A program made the translations under genes and the position numbers. A stretch of 11,742 nt of DNA from Clostridiaceae bacterium (GTDB taxonomy: Bacteria; Bacillota_A; Clostridia; Clostridiales; Clostridiaceae). The notes under the pieces are model-generated. The model made no database searches, was not told the DNA's origin, and worked only from the letters and a program-made list of their open reading frames with translations. Shown piece after piece: positions 1 through 8,162 of this stretch (the first letter of the stretch is position 1; every line of letters starts with the position of its first letter). The stretch is taken from NCBI GenBank assembly GCA_029256485.1, contig JAQSXU010000102.1:1-11742 (forward strand), in the 5' to 3' direction.

Positions 1-3000
1 TAATAAGCAGATATATTATATTAGCACAAAAGCTTAATTTAAAAGGAGGCGAACTTGAAAGTATAGCATTAAATTATACTTCCTATAACATTTCCAGCTT
101 GAAGGAACTTACTTTAGATAATATTAAGAGTTTATATGAATATAAACAATTATCTCTAAAATTAGGGGAGGAAATTACAAGCTATTTTGAAGGAGTAAAC
201 AATGCATCATCTGCTGATGATATAACTAGTTACATTAATAAACAGTTTGATTATGATAAAGTTTCAATGTTCTTAATGTCACTTAGTGATTTGATGAAGC
301 CTTTATATGTTGAAGCCAAATTCTTTGTAAGTGATGAAAATGGTATTGATGAGGATATATCAGAAGAATTGTTTAATATGCTGGTTGAAGATGGATTTAT
401 AGATAATTCTGGCGTGATAATTTTAGAGCAAATAGATTTTAGTGAATTTAAAATCCAATATGAAGTGCAATATACAAAATTACTTGATATTATACAAGAA
501 ACTAAAGTTGAGTTCGTTTTCAATAATATGATGTCACTAAGAAGTAAACAGGAAAGTATGATTTTAGAAGAGCTATCTGTATTTTTAAATATAGATTTTG
601 AATTAATGTCAGTACTTTCTAACATTGCATCTAAAGCATTAATAGAGCATATACGAAATTATGCTGAGTTCTTTATGAAGAATATACCAGAGGCTATAGG
701 AAGCGTTTCAATTGCAATAAAGAAATTTATGATGATTTCATCCTTATACCTTGTTATTACAAGAAAATTAAGTCTTAATGCAGCTCAATTAGAAGAATTA
801 TTTTTAAATAATGGTGTGAAAGATATTGAAACCCTCAGAAGCTTAATTCCAAATGAAGAAAATAAACTGACATTAGGAGTCTTTATAGGGATAATAAATA
901 GATTAAAAAATAATGCAAATCCATATGAAGGTTCATTTGCAATGATAAAGGGACAAATAATCACTAAAAGAATTCTTCAAAATCTTAATGCCATAACAGG
1001 ATGGGATATAACTCAAATTAAAGATTTATGTAATTTCTTCTTTAATACTGATATCTGTCTCACAGCAGCCCATATATCAAAGCTTAAAGAATGCTTTGAT
1101 ATGTCTGATAGTATGAATGTGAATATTTATTTCTTAAAGGATTTATATGGATTAAAAGATATTCCTTTTTCAATAACAAACTGGGATGTTTATAATTCAT
1201 ATGCAAATAAAATCTTAGATGCAGTAAAAATAAGATATTCAGATAAGTCCTGGGAAGGGGTATATGCAGACCTTAATAGCAGTACAGAGCTTAAGAAGAG
1301 GGATAAACTGGTTACTACAGCTTTATGGAAAGTCAATCAAACCTATAGTGATATAACTAGCAGCACTAGTTTATATAAATATTTGTTACTCGATGTGGAC
1401 ATGGGAGCAGAATCTCAAATTTCTTATATAAAACAAGGATTAAATTCAATTCAGCTTTATTTGCACCGATGTCGTATGAGTCTTGAGAAGGGCGTAACAA
1501 CAACGAATATTCCTGAAGCTTGGTGGAAATGGGTTATGAGTTATAGAACCTGGGAAGCAAATAGGAAAGTATTTTTATATCCTGAAAACTACCTAGATCC
1601 AGCCCTTAGAGATTCAAAAACATCTCTTTTTAAAAGCTTAGAAGAAACACTTATGCAGTCAGATATTACAAAAGAATCAGTTGAAGCAGCTTTTACAACA
1701 TACCTTGATGAGTTTTCAAAACTCGCAAAACTTAGATATGTAGACAGTTATTATGCCACTGTTAATTATCCTGAAACAGGTGAAAAAGATACATTATTCT
1801 TATTTGCTCAAACACAAACTACTCCATATGAGTATTACTTTTGCAGTCGAGAGCAGGACGGCCCTAAGGTTAAAAATACATCTGCAGTATGGAGGGAATG
1901 GAAAAAAATCGATATTACTATCAATGCAGAATATATAACTCCAGTGTATGCTTTTAATAGATTATTTATATTTTGGGTAGAAAGAAAAGAAATTAAAAAT
2001 CCGAATAACAATGATTCAACAATATCTGAGAAAGCTACCATAAAGTATTCATTTTATAATTTTAGTGGGAACTGGATTTCGCCCCAAATACTTGTAGAAG
2101 ATAAAGTAGTTCATTTTGAACCAGATGAGTATGCAGAGAAGATTAAAACATCAAATAATGCTGAATTTTCACCTTTCGAGAATCAATTTGATATGGATAA
2201 TATATTTTGGAAAAAAGTATATGTCATGGATGTATCTGAAATTAACTATGGAAGTCATGAACCGGAAGGAACTTCAAAATCAGAAAAGTTTGTTGTAATG
2301 TACGGTCCATTCTTGCTTGTAACATCATCAAATGGTAAGCTCACCCCAATATCTGAGTTAACACCTAAAAAAGGAGACGATAAATACGAATACGAAAGCA
2401 ATATATATTCACAAGCATTAAATTACAATAGAATCATTGATTTTTCTGAAAAAGGATATCTGTCTTTAAATGATGCTATGATTATTAACTCAAGTTTACA
2501 AAAAGATTTTCTTTTAAGAAGCAGTGAATTTTTAGCTATTGCAATGAATAAGGAGAAATGCGTATTTAAGCCTACAATAAATAAATTAAATAACTCCTTG
2601 TGTGTTGCATTTTCAGATAGTATTATTCGTGATAATTATATAGGTGAAAATCTAGAAAATACTATTATGGATACAAGTAATTGGCAAATTTTATTCCAAA
2701 GTATATTTAGTTCTAATGCCAAAATAATAACAATAAAAAATCAACCAGGAATGTTTATTTATGATAATGGAGATGAAACCTTCTTATTAGCACCTTATAA
2801 GAAAGTAGATGATAATAAGTTTAATTTATTTAGTGAGATTAAACAATCTTATAAGGTTGATTTAGCTATAACCGTGTTTCAAGAGAATTCTTTTATTTCT
2901 TCTTTTATTGATGCAAATATTTCAAGTAATATATTTGAGAAGCTTCTTAGCAAAGGTATTTTGGATAGTAACAGGTTTGTAAATGATGCAATTTCTTTAG

Positions 3001-6000
3001 ATAGTGACTACTTTTTACTAGCAATGATTCTAAAATATGAACCTTTTTATTTAAGTGAAAATCAGCTTATTATAGTTAAAGAAATAGTGGCTTCTCATCT
3101 AAATAAAGTTGAAAATACAGACTTTGTAAATAATGACTTATTAATAGATGATATTTTATCAAATGAAATTTTAAATGTATTAATCAATGAAGGAATACTG
3201 GATACAACTAAAAGAATTACAACTAAATATAATAAGGATACAGCAATAGCAGTCCTTAGTGAATGTTTAAAAAAGCCTCCAGCAAATTTAACAGATGAAC
3301 AGATTAACTTTGTTAATGAGGTATTGCTAAAAATTATTTATAGAATTTCCATTGATAGTAATGCTTTTGAAACGAAAGTAGGCATTAATAATAATTTATC
3401 AGAAGTAATTTTTAATATACTAACCAGTGAAGGAATATTGGACCAAAGTGGAAAAATCACAACTAAGTATAATAAGGATACAGCAATAGCACTACTTACT
3501 AACTGTTTAAAAGATAACCCAGCAAATCTGACAGATGAGCAGATTAAATTTGTTAATGATGTATTGCTAAAGATTTTTAATGCAGTTGTCATTAGCGATA
3601 AAGCTTTTATAATAGCAGTAAGCATTAATAATAATCTATCAGAAGAAATTTTTAATATAATAACTAGTGAAGGAATACTGAATCAAAGTGGAAAAGTTAC
3701 AAGTAAATATAATAAGGATACGGCAAGATTAATACTTAATGGCTGCTTAAAAAAGGCTCCAGCTAATTTAATAGATGAACAAATCAGTTTAGTTAATGGA
3801 GTATTGTTAAAGGCTATTGATACTATTATCACTGACGGCTCTTTTATAAAAGGTACACAAATTGATGAATTTCTATCTAAAGAAGTTTTTAATATATTAG
3901 TAAATGAAGGAATACTAGATGAAAATGGAAAAGTTACAGATAAGTACGATAAAGATACAGCAATAGATATGCTTAATAGCTACTTAAAGGTACAGCCTGT
4001 AAATATGACAGATCAACAGGTTTCATTGGTTAATGAAGTATTGCTAAAGGCTGCTGATACTACTACTATCACTAAGAGTGACTTTGTATTATCAGTAAAT
4101 ATCGATGAGATTTTATCAAGAGAAATTTCTAATGCATTAAGTAATGAAGATATATTAAATGCGGATAGAAGAATTACAAATAAATATAATAAAGATGCAG
4201 GAATAGCAATACTTGAAAATTGTTTAAAGAAGGATCCATTAAACTTAATGGATGAAGAGATTAACTTGATTAATGAAGTGATGTTAAAAGCTTTTATTAA
4301 TGGAGATGGCTTTGAAGTAAATATTGATTATAATTTATCAATAAAAATATTCCATAAATTAATTGAATTACAAATAATAAATGAAAGCAATAAAATAGCA
4401 GATAATTTTTATGATGACAAATATTTATTAATAATAACCACCTGCTTTTTACTATGCGGAGTATTTTTAAACCAATGGAAGTTTAAAATTGTTAAGGAAA
4501 TACTATTTCCAGCAGATAATACTTTAGTTCAAGTAAATCAAGAATCATTTATAACTACAATTAATAAAGAAACTTCAAAAAACATATATAACCGTCTCAA
4601 AAACAATAAAATATTGGATATAAACGGGAAATTTTTGGAGGAAAATTTTACAACAGAGAAGCTATTTAGCTCCTTAGAAGCGCCTCCCCTAAGTTTACCT
4701 ACAAAAAATATTTATGCAGTTGAAAGCATACTTTTAAAAAATATATCAAAGGTTTCACCAGATTCTTTTATTAATACTGATATTAATTATGAAACATCAG
4801 TTCAGATTTTTAACAGATTGAAGATTAATAAAATCTTATATAGCAACAATTCTATATGTGAAAATTTTAATAAAAATATTGATTTATCCAATATTTTAAT
4901 TGATTTGACTCTAAATACTAGTCAATTAAACAGCATTAAGAAAGTTTTATTAGATTTATTTATACCTGTAATGTTTGAATATACTGCTGAAAGTGAAAAT
5001 ATTGATTTAAATAATATCAAATTTAAAATTACCAGAATCAGCACTGGAGCTGTTGATCGTTTAAGTGGAAACTTATTCTCAGGAGGAATAGATAAACTGC
5101 TTTCCTTAGAATCACAGCAAAAGCCAAAAATTACAGAAAAAAATCTTTTATTTGAAAGACTTAGACCAACCTCATCAATAGATACTGCATCTATTGATAA
5201 AGAAGATTCAGATTATGGTTATTGGTTAGATGATGGATTGCAAGTAGATTTTAATGGGCCTTATGGTAACTATTATTGGGAGTTATTCTTCCATGCTCCA
5301 ATGATGATTGCAATGAAGCTTCATTCTAATCAGAAATTCTCTGATGCACAAAAATGGTTTAAGTATATATTTGATCCAACTACTGCAACAATAGGTGATG
5401 ATAGTGGAGGAAAATACCCAGAGTCAAGTCACTGGAATTTTATGCCTTTTAGAAATTACACTATAGAATCTTTAGTGACTATGCTTCAAAATGCTGGAGA
5501 AATACAAGCGTATAATGAGGATCCGTTTGATCCTCATGCAATTGCAAGATTAAGGCTTGGGGCTTATGAGAAGTTTGCAGTTATAGCATGTATCAATAAT
5601 CTTATTGATTGGGGAGATTATTTATTCAGCCAATATACATGGGAGTCAATTACAGAAGCAACTATGCTTTATATATATGCTTACGATCTTTTGGGAGAAA
5701 AACCAAGAAATGTTGGAGCCGTGAAAAATCAAGAACCAACAGATTTTGAAAATATACTAGTAAGTTATCTAAAGACTAAAAAAGATATTCCTCAATTTCT
5801 AATAGACCTTGAGGGAGTACTTGCATCAAGTCCAGATACAGGAATACCAGGTTCTAAAAGACCTTTCAATGAAATTTATGCATATTTTTCTGTTCCAGGT
5901 AACAGTCAATTTATGGCATACTGGGATACTGTAGAAGATAGATTGTTTAAAATACGCCATTCTTTAAATATAAAAGGGGAAAAACAACTCCTAGCACTTT

Positions 6001-8066
6001 TTGAGCCAGAGATTGATCCAATGGAGCTAGTTAGAGCAGTGGGGGCAGATAATAGTCTATTTGGTATTAGTAGTTATTTTCAAACTGTTATCCCATATTA
6101 TCGTTTTGACTATATATTAAGCAAAGCAAAAGAAGTAACTTCGACAGTTATTCAGCTTGGTTCTTCATTATTGAGTGCACTTGAAAAAAATGATTCAGAA
6201 GCTATGAGTCTATTAAATACTACTCATGAACTTAATATATTGAATATGATAACAATGCAGAAAGAGAAACAAATCGATAATCAATTAAAGAATATAGAAA
6301 GCCTTAATGAAAATTTAAATAATGCTAAAAATAGGTATAACACTTATAAACGTTATATTACTGAAGGATTAAATGTTTATGAAAGTGGAAGTCAGCAGCT
6401 AAAGCAAGCTTCAATAATATCTATGATTATATCAGAAGATTTTCATGGGGCTTCAATAGCAGGATATTTGGCTCCAGATATATTTGGACTTGCAGCAGGC
6501 GGCATGCAGTTTGGTAATGCTATAGATTCAGTTGCTAATATTGCAGGTGCAGTTGCTGATCAATTAAATCAAATAGCATCCTTAATAGAGATTAGTGGAC
6601 AATATGTTCGTAGAGTGGATGATTGGACTTTAGAAATGACATCTGCTCAATATGATATAAATCAAATAGAAAAAACTATTGAGGCAGCAGAAATACAAAC
6701 GGACATAGAAAGGCAGGAATTAGCAATTCATTTAAAAACAATTGATCAATCAAAGGAAATAGATAGCTTTTTAAAGAGTAAGTTTACAAATAAAGATTTA
6801 TATAATTGGATGACAGCAAGAATTTCAGCTATATATTTTCAAACTTATAAACTAGCACTTGATGTATCGCTTCAGGCTCAAAGAGCATATCAATATGAAA
6901 TTGCAGCAAATGACACTTTTATAAATTATGGTTATTGGGATAGTTTGAAGAAGGGATTATTAGCAGGAGAAAGCCTTATGTATTCCTTGCAGCAAATGGA
7001 CAAAGCTTATATAGATAATAATAATCGAGGACTAGAAATTGAAAAAACAATATCTCTATTACAATTAAATGCCATTGCTTTTATGGACTTAAAGAATACA
7101 GGTAAATGTACATTTAATTTAGATGAAGAACTTTATGATTATGATTTTCCAGGACATTACTGCCGCAGGGTTAAAGCTATTTCAATTTCTATTCCAGCAG
7201 TAGTAGGACCATATGAAAATATAAATGCGATTCTTACTCAAACAAGTGATTCAGTAATATTAAAGCCAGATTCAGAGGCAGTAGAGTATCTATTAAAAAG
7301 AGGACAAAATTCTGTAAGTAAACCTAAAACTGATGTATTAAGAGAAAACTGGGTAATGAATCAAAAAGTTGCTATAACAAAAGGAATCGATGATGCAGGA
7401 ATGTTTGTATTAGATTTTAATGATCAAAGATATATTCCTTTTGAAGGCACAGGTGCAGTTTCCTCTTGGAAGCTTTCTATGCCACGTGAAACTAACAGAA
7501 TAAACTTTGATACTATATCAGATGTTATTATCAAAGTAAAATATACTGCACTTGATGGAGGAGAAAGCTTTTTATCAGAAGTAAAAGAGAAGTTAAGCAG
7601 TGCTGTCAGGATGTATACTGTATTCAAGCATTTTAACCTTAATCAGGAATTTTCAAATGACTGGTATGCATTTATAAATGGAAATGTAGTAGAAGATAAG
7701 CAGACTCTTGACTTCAAAATACCTAACAATGTGATGATTACAAATGCAAAAAATCCTTCAATAAAATTAATTTACCTTAAAATTTCGACTCCAGAAGGAG
7801 TGATTATATCTGATGAAACAGGATTTATTACTTTGACAATAAAAGATACATCTATAAGTAATATGGCTATATCTATTCGTAATAACGAGGGAAGAGCTGA
7901 TGAAGAACAAATAGGAAATGTAGATGGATTTACAGGAGAATGGATGCTTCAATTTGATTTAAAGAAAACTCCAAAAGAATTGATTTTAGATGGAGCATTA
8001 AATCCAGAAATTCTTAAAGATATTGAAATAATTATTAACTATGAATTAAATCCATTTGGCAATTAG
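1..8066 (+). CDS. Tc toxin TcA-like subunit with internal repeat array (5' end outside window)
   Basis: TcA proteins form the pentameric receptor-binding and translocation channel of Tc (ABC) toxins. The frame is open from codon 3-5 to the stop at 8064-8066, giving 2,687 visible residues (residue number = codon position/3). No ATG precedes 99, the TTG at 99 has no ribosome site, and TcA-like sequence runs upstream of it (RYIILAQKLNLKGGEL), so the gene is truncated by the window edge. Landmarks in order: ABC-toxin N-terminal region from about residue 507 (WWKWVMSYRTWEANRK, then FLYPENY); neuraminidase-like region from about 579, ending near QPGMFIYDNGDE (914); nine repeats (963-1657); RISTGAVDRLS (1678); FNGPYGNYYWELFFH (1750); long helices around 2060-2135 and 2195-2265 flanking the hydrophobic tip GASIAGYLAPDIFGLAAGG (2149); YDYDFPGHYCRR (2378) and RYIPFEGTGAVSSW (2477), typical of the TcB-binding domain. 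The family call is firm; toxicity and target are not shown by the sequence. Confidence 0.92.
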   Translation, partial: ISRYIILAQKLNLKGGELESIALNYTSYNISSLKELTLDNIKSLYEYKQLSLKLGEEITSYFEGVNNASSADDITSYINKQFDYDKVSMFLMSLSDLMKPLYVEAKFFVSDENGIDEDISEELFNMLVEDGFIDNSGVIILEQIDFSEFKIQYEVQYTKLLDIIQETKVEFVFNNMMSLRSKQESMILEELSVFLNIDFELMSVLSNIASKALIEHIRNYAEFFMKNIPEAIGSVSIAIKKFMMISSLYLVITRKLSLNAAQLEELFLNNGVKDIETLRSLIPNEENKLTLGVFIGIINRLKNNANPYEGSFAMIKGQIITKRILQNLNAITGWDITQIKDLCNFFFNTDICLTAAHISKLKECFDMSDSMNVNIYFLKDLYGLKDIPFSITNWDVYNSYANKILDAVKIRYSDKSWEGVYADLNSSTELKKRDKLVTTALWKVNQTYSDITSSTSLYKYLLLDVDMGAESQISYIKQGLNSIQLYLHRCRMSLEKGVTTTNIPEAWWKWVMSYRTWEANRKVFLYPENYLDPALRDSKTSLFKSLEETLMQSDITKESVEAAFTTYLDEFSKLAKLRYVDSYYATVNYPETGEKDTLFLFAQTQTTPYEYYFCSREQDGPKVKNTSAVWREWKKIDITINAEYITPVYAFNRLFIFWVERKEIKNPNNNDSTISEKATIKYSFYNFSGNWISPQILVEDKVVHFEPDEYAEKIKTSNNAEFSPFENQFDMDNIFWKKVYVMDVSEINYGSHEPEGTSKSEKFVVMYGPFLLVTSSNGKLTPISELTPKKGDDKYEYESNIYSQALNYNRIIDFSEKGYLSLNDAMIINSSLQKDFLLRSSEFLAIAMNKEKCVFKPTINKLNNSLCVAFSDSIIRDNYIGENLENTIMDTSNWQILFQSIFSSNAKIITIKNQPGMFIYDNGDETFLLAPYKKVDDNKFNLFSEIKQSYKVDLAITVFQENSFISSFIDANISSNIFEKLLSKGILDSNRFVNDAISLDSDYFLLAMILKYEPFYLSENQLIIVKEIVASHLNKVENTDFVNNDLLIDDILSNEILNVLINEGILDTTKRITTKYNKDTAIAVLSECLKKPPANLTDEQINFVNEVLLKIIYRISIDSNAFETKVGINNNLSEVIFNILTSEGILDQSGKITTKYNKDTAIALLTNCLKDNPANLTDEQIKFVNDVLLKIFNAVVISDKAFIIAVSINNNLSEEIFNIITSEGILNQSGKVTSKYNKDTARLILNGCLKKAPANLIDEQISLVNGVLLKAIDTIITDGSFIKGTQIDEFLSKEVFNILVNEGILDENGKVTDKYDKDTAIDMLNSYLKVQPVNMTDQQVSLVNEVLLKAADTTTITKSDFVLSVNIDEILSREISNALSNEDILNADRRITNKYNKDAGIAILENCLKKDPLNLMDEEINLINEVMLKAFINGDGFEVNIDYNLSIKIFHKLIELQIINESNKIADNFYDDKYLLIITTCFLLCGVFLNQWKFKIVKEILFPADNTLVQVNQESFITTINKETSKNIYNRLKNNKILDINGKFLEENFTTEKLFSSLEAPPLSLPTKNIYAVESILLKNISKVSPDSFINTDINYETSVQIFNRLKINKILYSNNSICENFNKNIDLSNILIDLTLNTSQLNSIKKVLLDLFIPVMFEYTAESENIDLNNIKFKITRISTGAVDRLSGNLFSGGIDKLLSLESQQKPKITEKNLLFERLRPTSSIDTASIDKEDSDYGYWLDDGLQVDFNGPYGNYYWELFFHAPMMIAMKLHSNQKFSDAQKWFKYIFDPTTATIGDDSGGKYPESSHWNFMPFRNYTIESLVTMLQNAGEIQAYNEDPFDPHAIARLRLGAYEKFAVIACINNLIDWGDYLFSQYTWESITEATMLYIYAYDLLGEKPRNVGAVKNQEPTDFENILVSYLKTKKDIPQFLIDLEGVLASSPDTGIPGSKRPFNEIYAYFSVPGNSQFMAYWDTVEDRLFKIRHSLNIKGEKQLLALFEPEIDPMELVRAVGADNSLFGISSYFQTVIPYYRFDYILSKAKEVTSTVIQLGSSLLSALEKNDSEAMSLLNTTHELNILNMITMQKEKQIDNQLKNIESLNENLNNAKNRYNTYKRYITEGLNVYESGSQQLKQASIISMIISEDFHGASIAGYLAPDIFGLAAGGMQFGNAIDSVANIAGAVADQLNQIASLIEISGQYVRRVDDWTLEMTSAQYDINQIEKTIEAAEIQTDIERQELAIHLKTIDQSKEIDSFLKSKFTNKDLYNWMTARISAIYFQTYKLALDVSLQAQRAYQYEIAANDTFINYGYWDSLKKGLLAGESLMYSLQQMDKAYIDNNNRGLEIEKTISLLQLNAIAFMDLKNTGKCTFNLDEELYDYDFPGHYCRRVKAISISIPAVVGPYENINAILTQTSDSVILKPDSEAVEYLLKRGQNSVSKPKTDVLRENWVMNQKVAITKGIDDAGMFVLDFNDQRYIPFEGTGAVSSWKLSMPRETNRINFDTISDVIIKVKYTALDGGESFLSEVKEKLSSAVRMYTVFKHFNLNQEFSNDWYAFINGNVVEDKQTLDFKIPNNVMITNAKNPSIKLIYLKISTPEGVIISDETGFITLTIKDTSISNMAISIRNNEGRADEEQIGNVDGFTGEWMLQFDLKKTPKELILDGALNPEILKDIEIIINYELNPFGN
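2889..4973 (+). repeat. Nine tandem ~78-residue repeats inside the TcA-like gene
   Basis: Each unit opens with a Phe (codons at 2892, 3123, 3366, 3606, 3843, 4083, 4311, 4548, 4767; spacings 219-243 nt, all multiples of three). The pattern is LSxEIFNxL, then EGILDxxGK, then TxKYNKDTA, then a CLKxxPxNLTDEQ segment and VNEVLLK. Units 2-6 (about 3120-4300) are closely similar; units 1 and 7-9 are diverged but keep the F spacing, the GILD-like turn and the final hydrophobic helix. Predicted mainly alpha-helical. The block sits between the DNGDE motif of the neuraminidase-like region and the RISTGAVDRLS motif, which lie much closer together in typical TcA proteins as I recall them, so it looks like an expanded insertion. 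Its function is unknown; a spacer or a receptor-binding role are both possible. Confidence 0.93.
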
Positions 8067-8073
8067 GATATCT

Positions 8074-8114
8074 TTTTCTCCCACCTACACAAGAGGAAAA
8101 AGGGTGGGGGAAAA
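8074..8114 (+). other. Strong intercistronic hairpin without U-tract
   Basis: Arms 8074-8085 (TTTTCTCCCACC) and 8103-8114 (GGTGGGGGAAAA) pair over 12 positions with a single T-G wobble, enclosing a purine-rich loop of about 17 nt. On either strand the bases after the stem are not a run of T, so it does not look like a standard intrinsic terminator. It begins 8 nt after the toxin stop codon. Likely roles are 3'-end protection of the toxin message, partial attenuation, or tuning of the downstream gene; this is inference from position and shape. Confidence 0.7.
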
Positions 8115-8148
8115 TTACAAGTAAGCAGTTTTCTTAAATATAAAACAT

Positions 8149-8155
8149 GGGGGTG
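8149..8155 (+). promoter_or_regulatory. Ribosome binding site of the vWA gene
   Basis: GGGGGTG lies 7 nt before the ATG at 8163, a good match to the Shine-Dalgarno core. It fixes this ATG as the start rather than the nearby ATGs at codons 4 and 5 of the same frame. Confidence 0.75.
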
Positions 8156-8162
8156 TATTTAA

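Noticed and set aside
45..66. Ribosome-site-like GGAGG followed by a TTG start at 55
   Set aside because: The frame hits TAG at 64-66 after three codons; the toxin frame through this stretch has no start codon at the right distance, so this is coding sequence that happens to resemble a ribosome site.
251..625. Minus-strand open frame of 124 codons inside the toxin gene
   Set aside because: It is antisense to well-supported coding sequence, has low-complexity Ser/Ile-rich content and no recognisable domain; likewise the shorter antisense frames at 1835-2041, 3338-3625, 7424-7627, 7767-7952, 8691-8921, 9584-9844 and 10269-10628.
2889..4973. CRISPR array or insertion sequence as the source of the 240-nt periodicity
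   Set aside because: The repeats are in frame, coding and diverged at the protein level, with no constant repeat/variable spacer structure and no terminal inverted repeats or transposase.
8115..8144. TTACAA-18-TATAAA promoter-like sequence before the vWA gene
   Set aside because: The start would fall on the ribosome site itself (about 8151), leaving almost no leader; in such AT-rich DNA this match is likely by chance.
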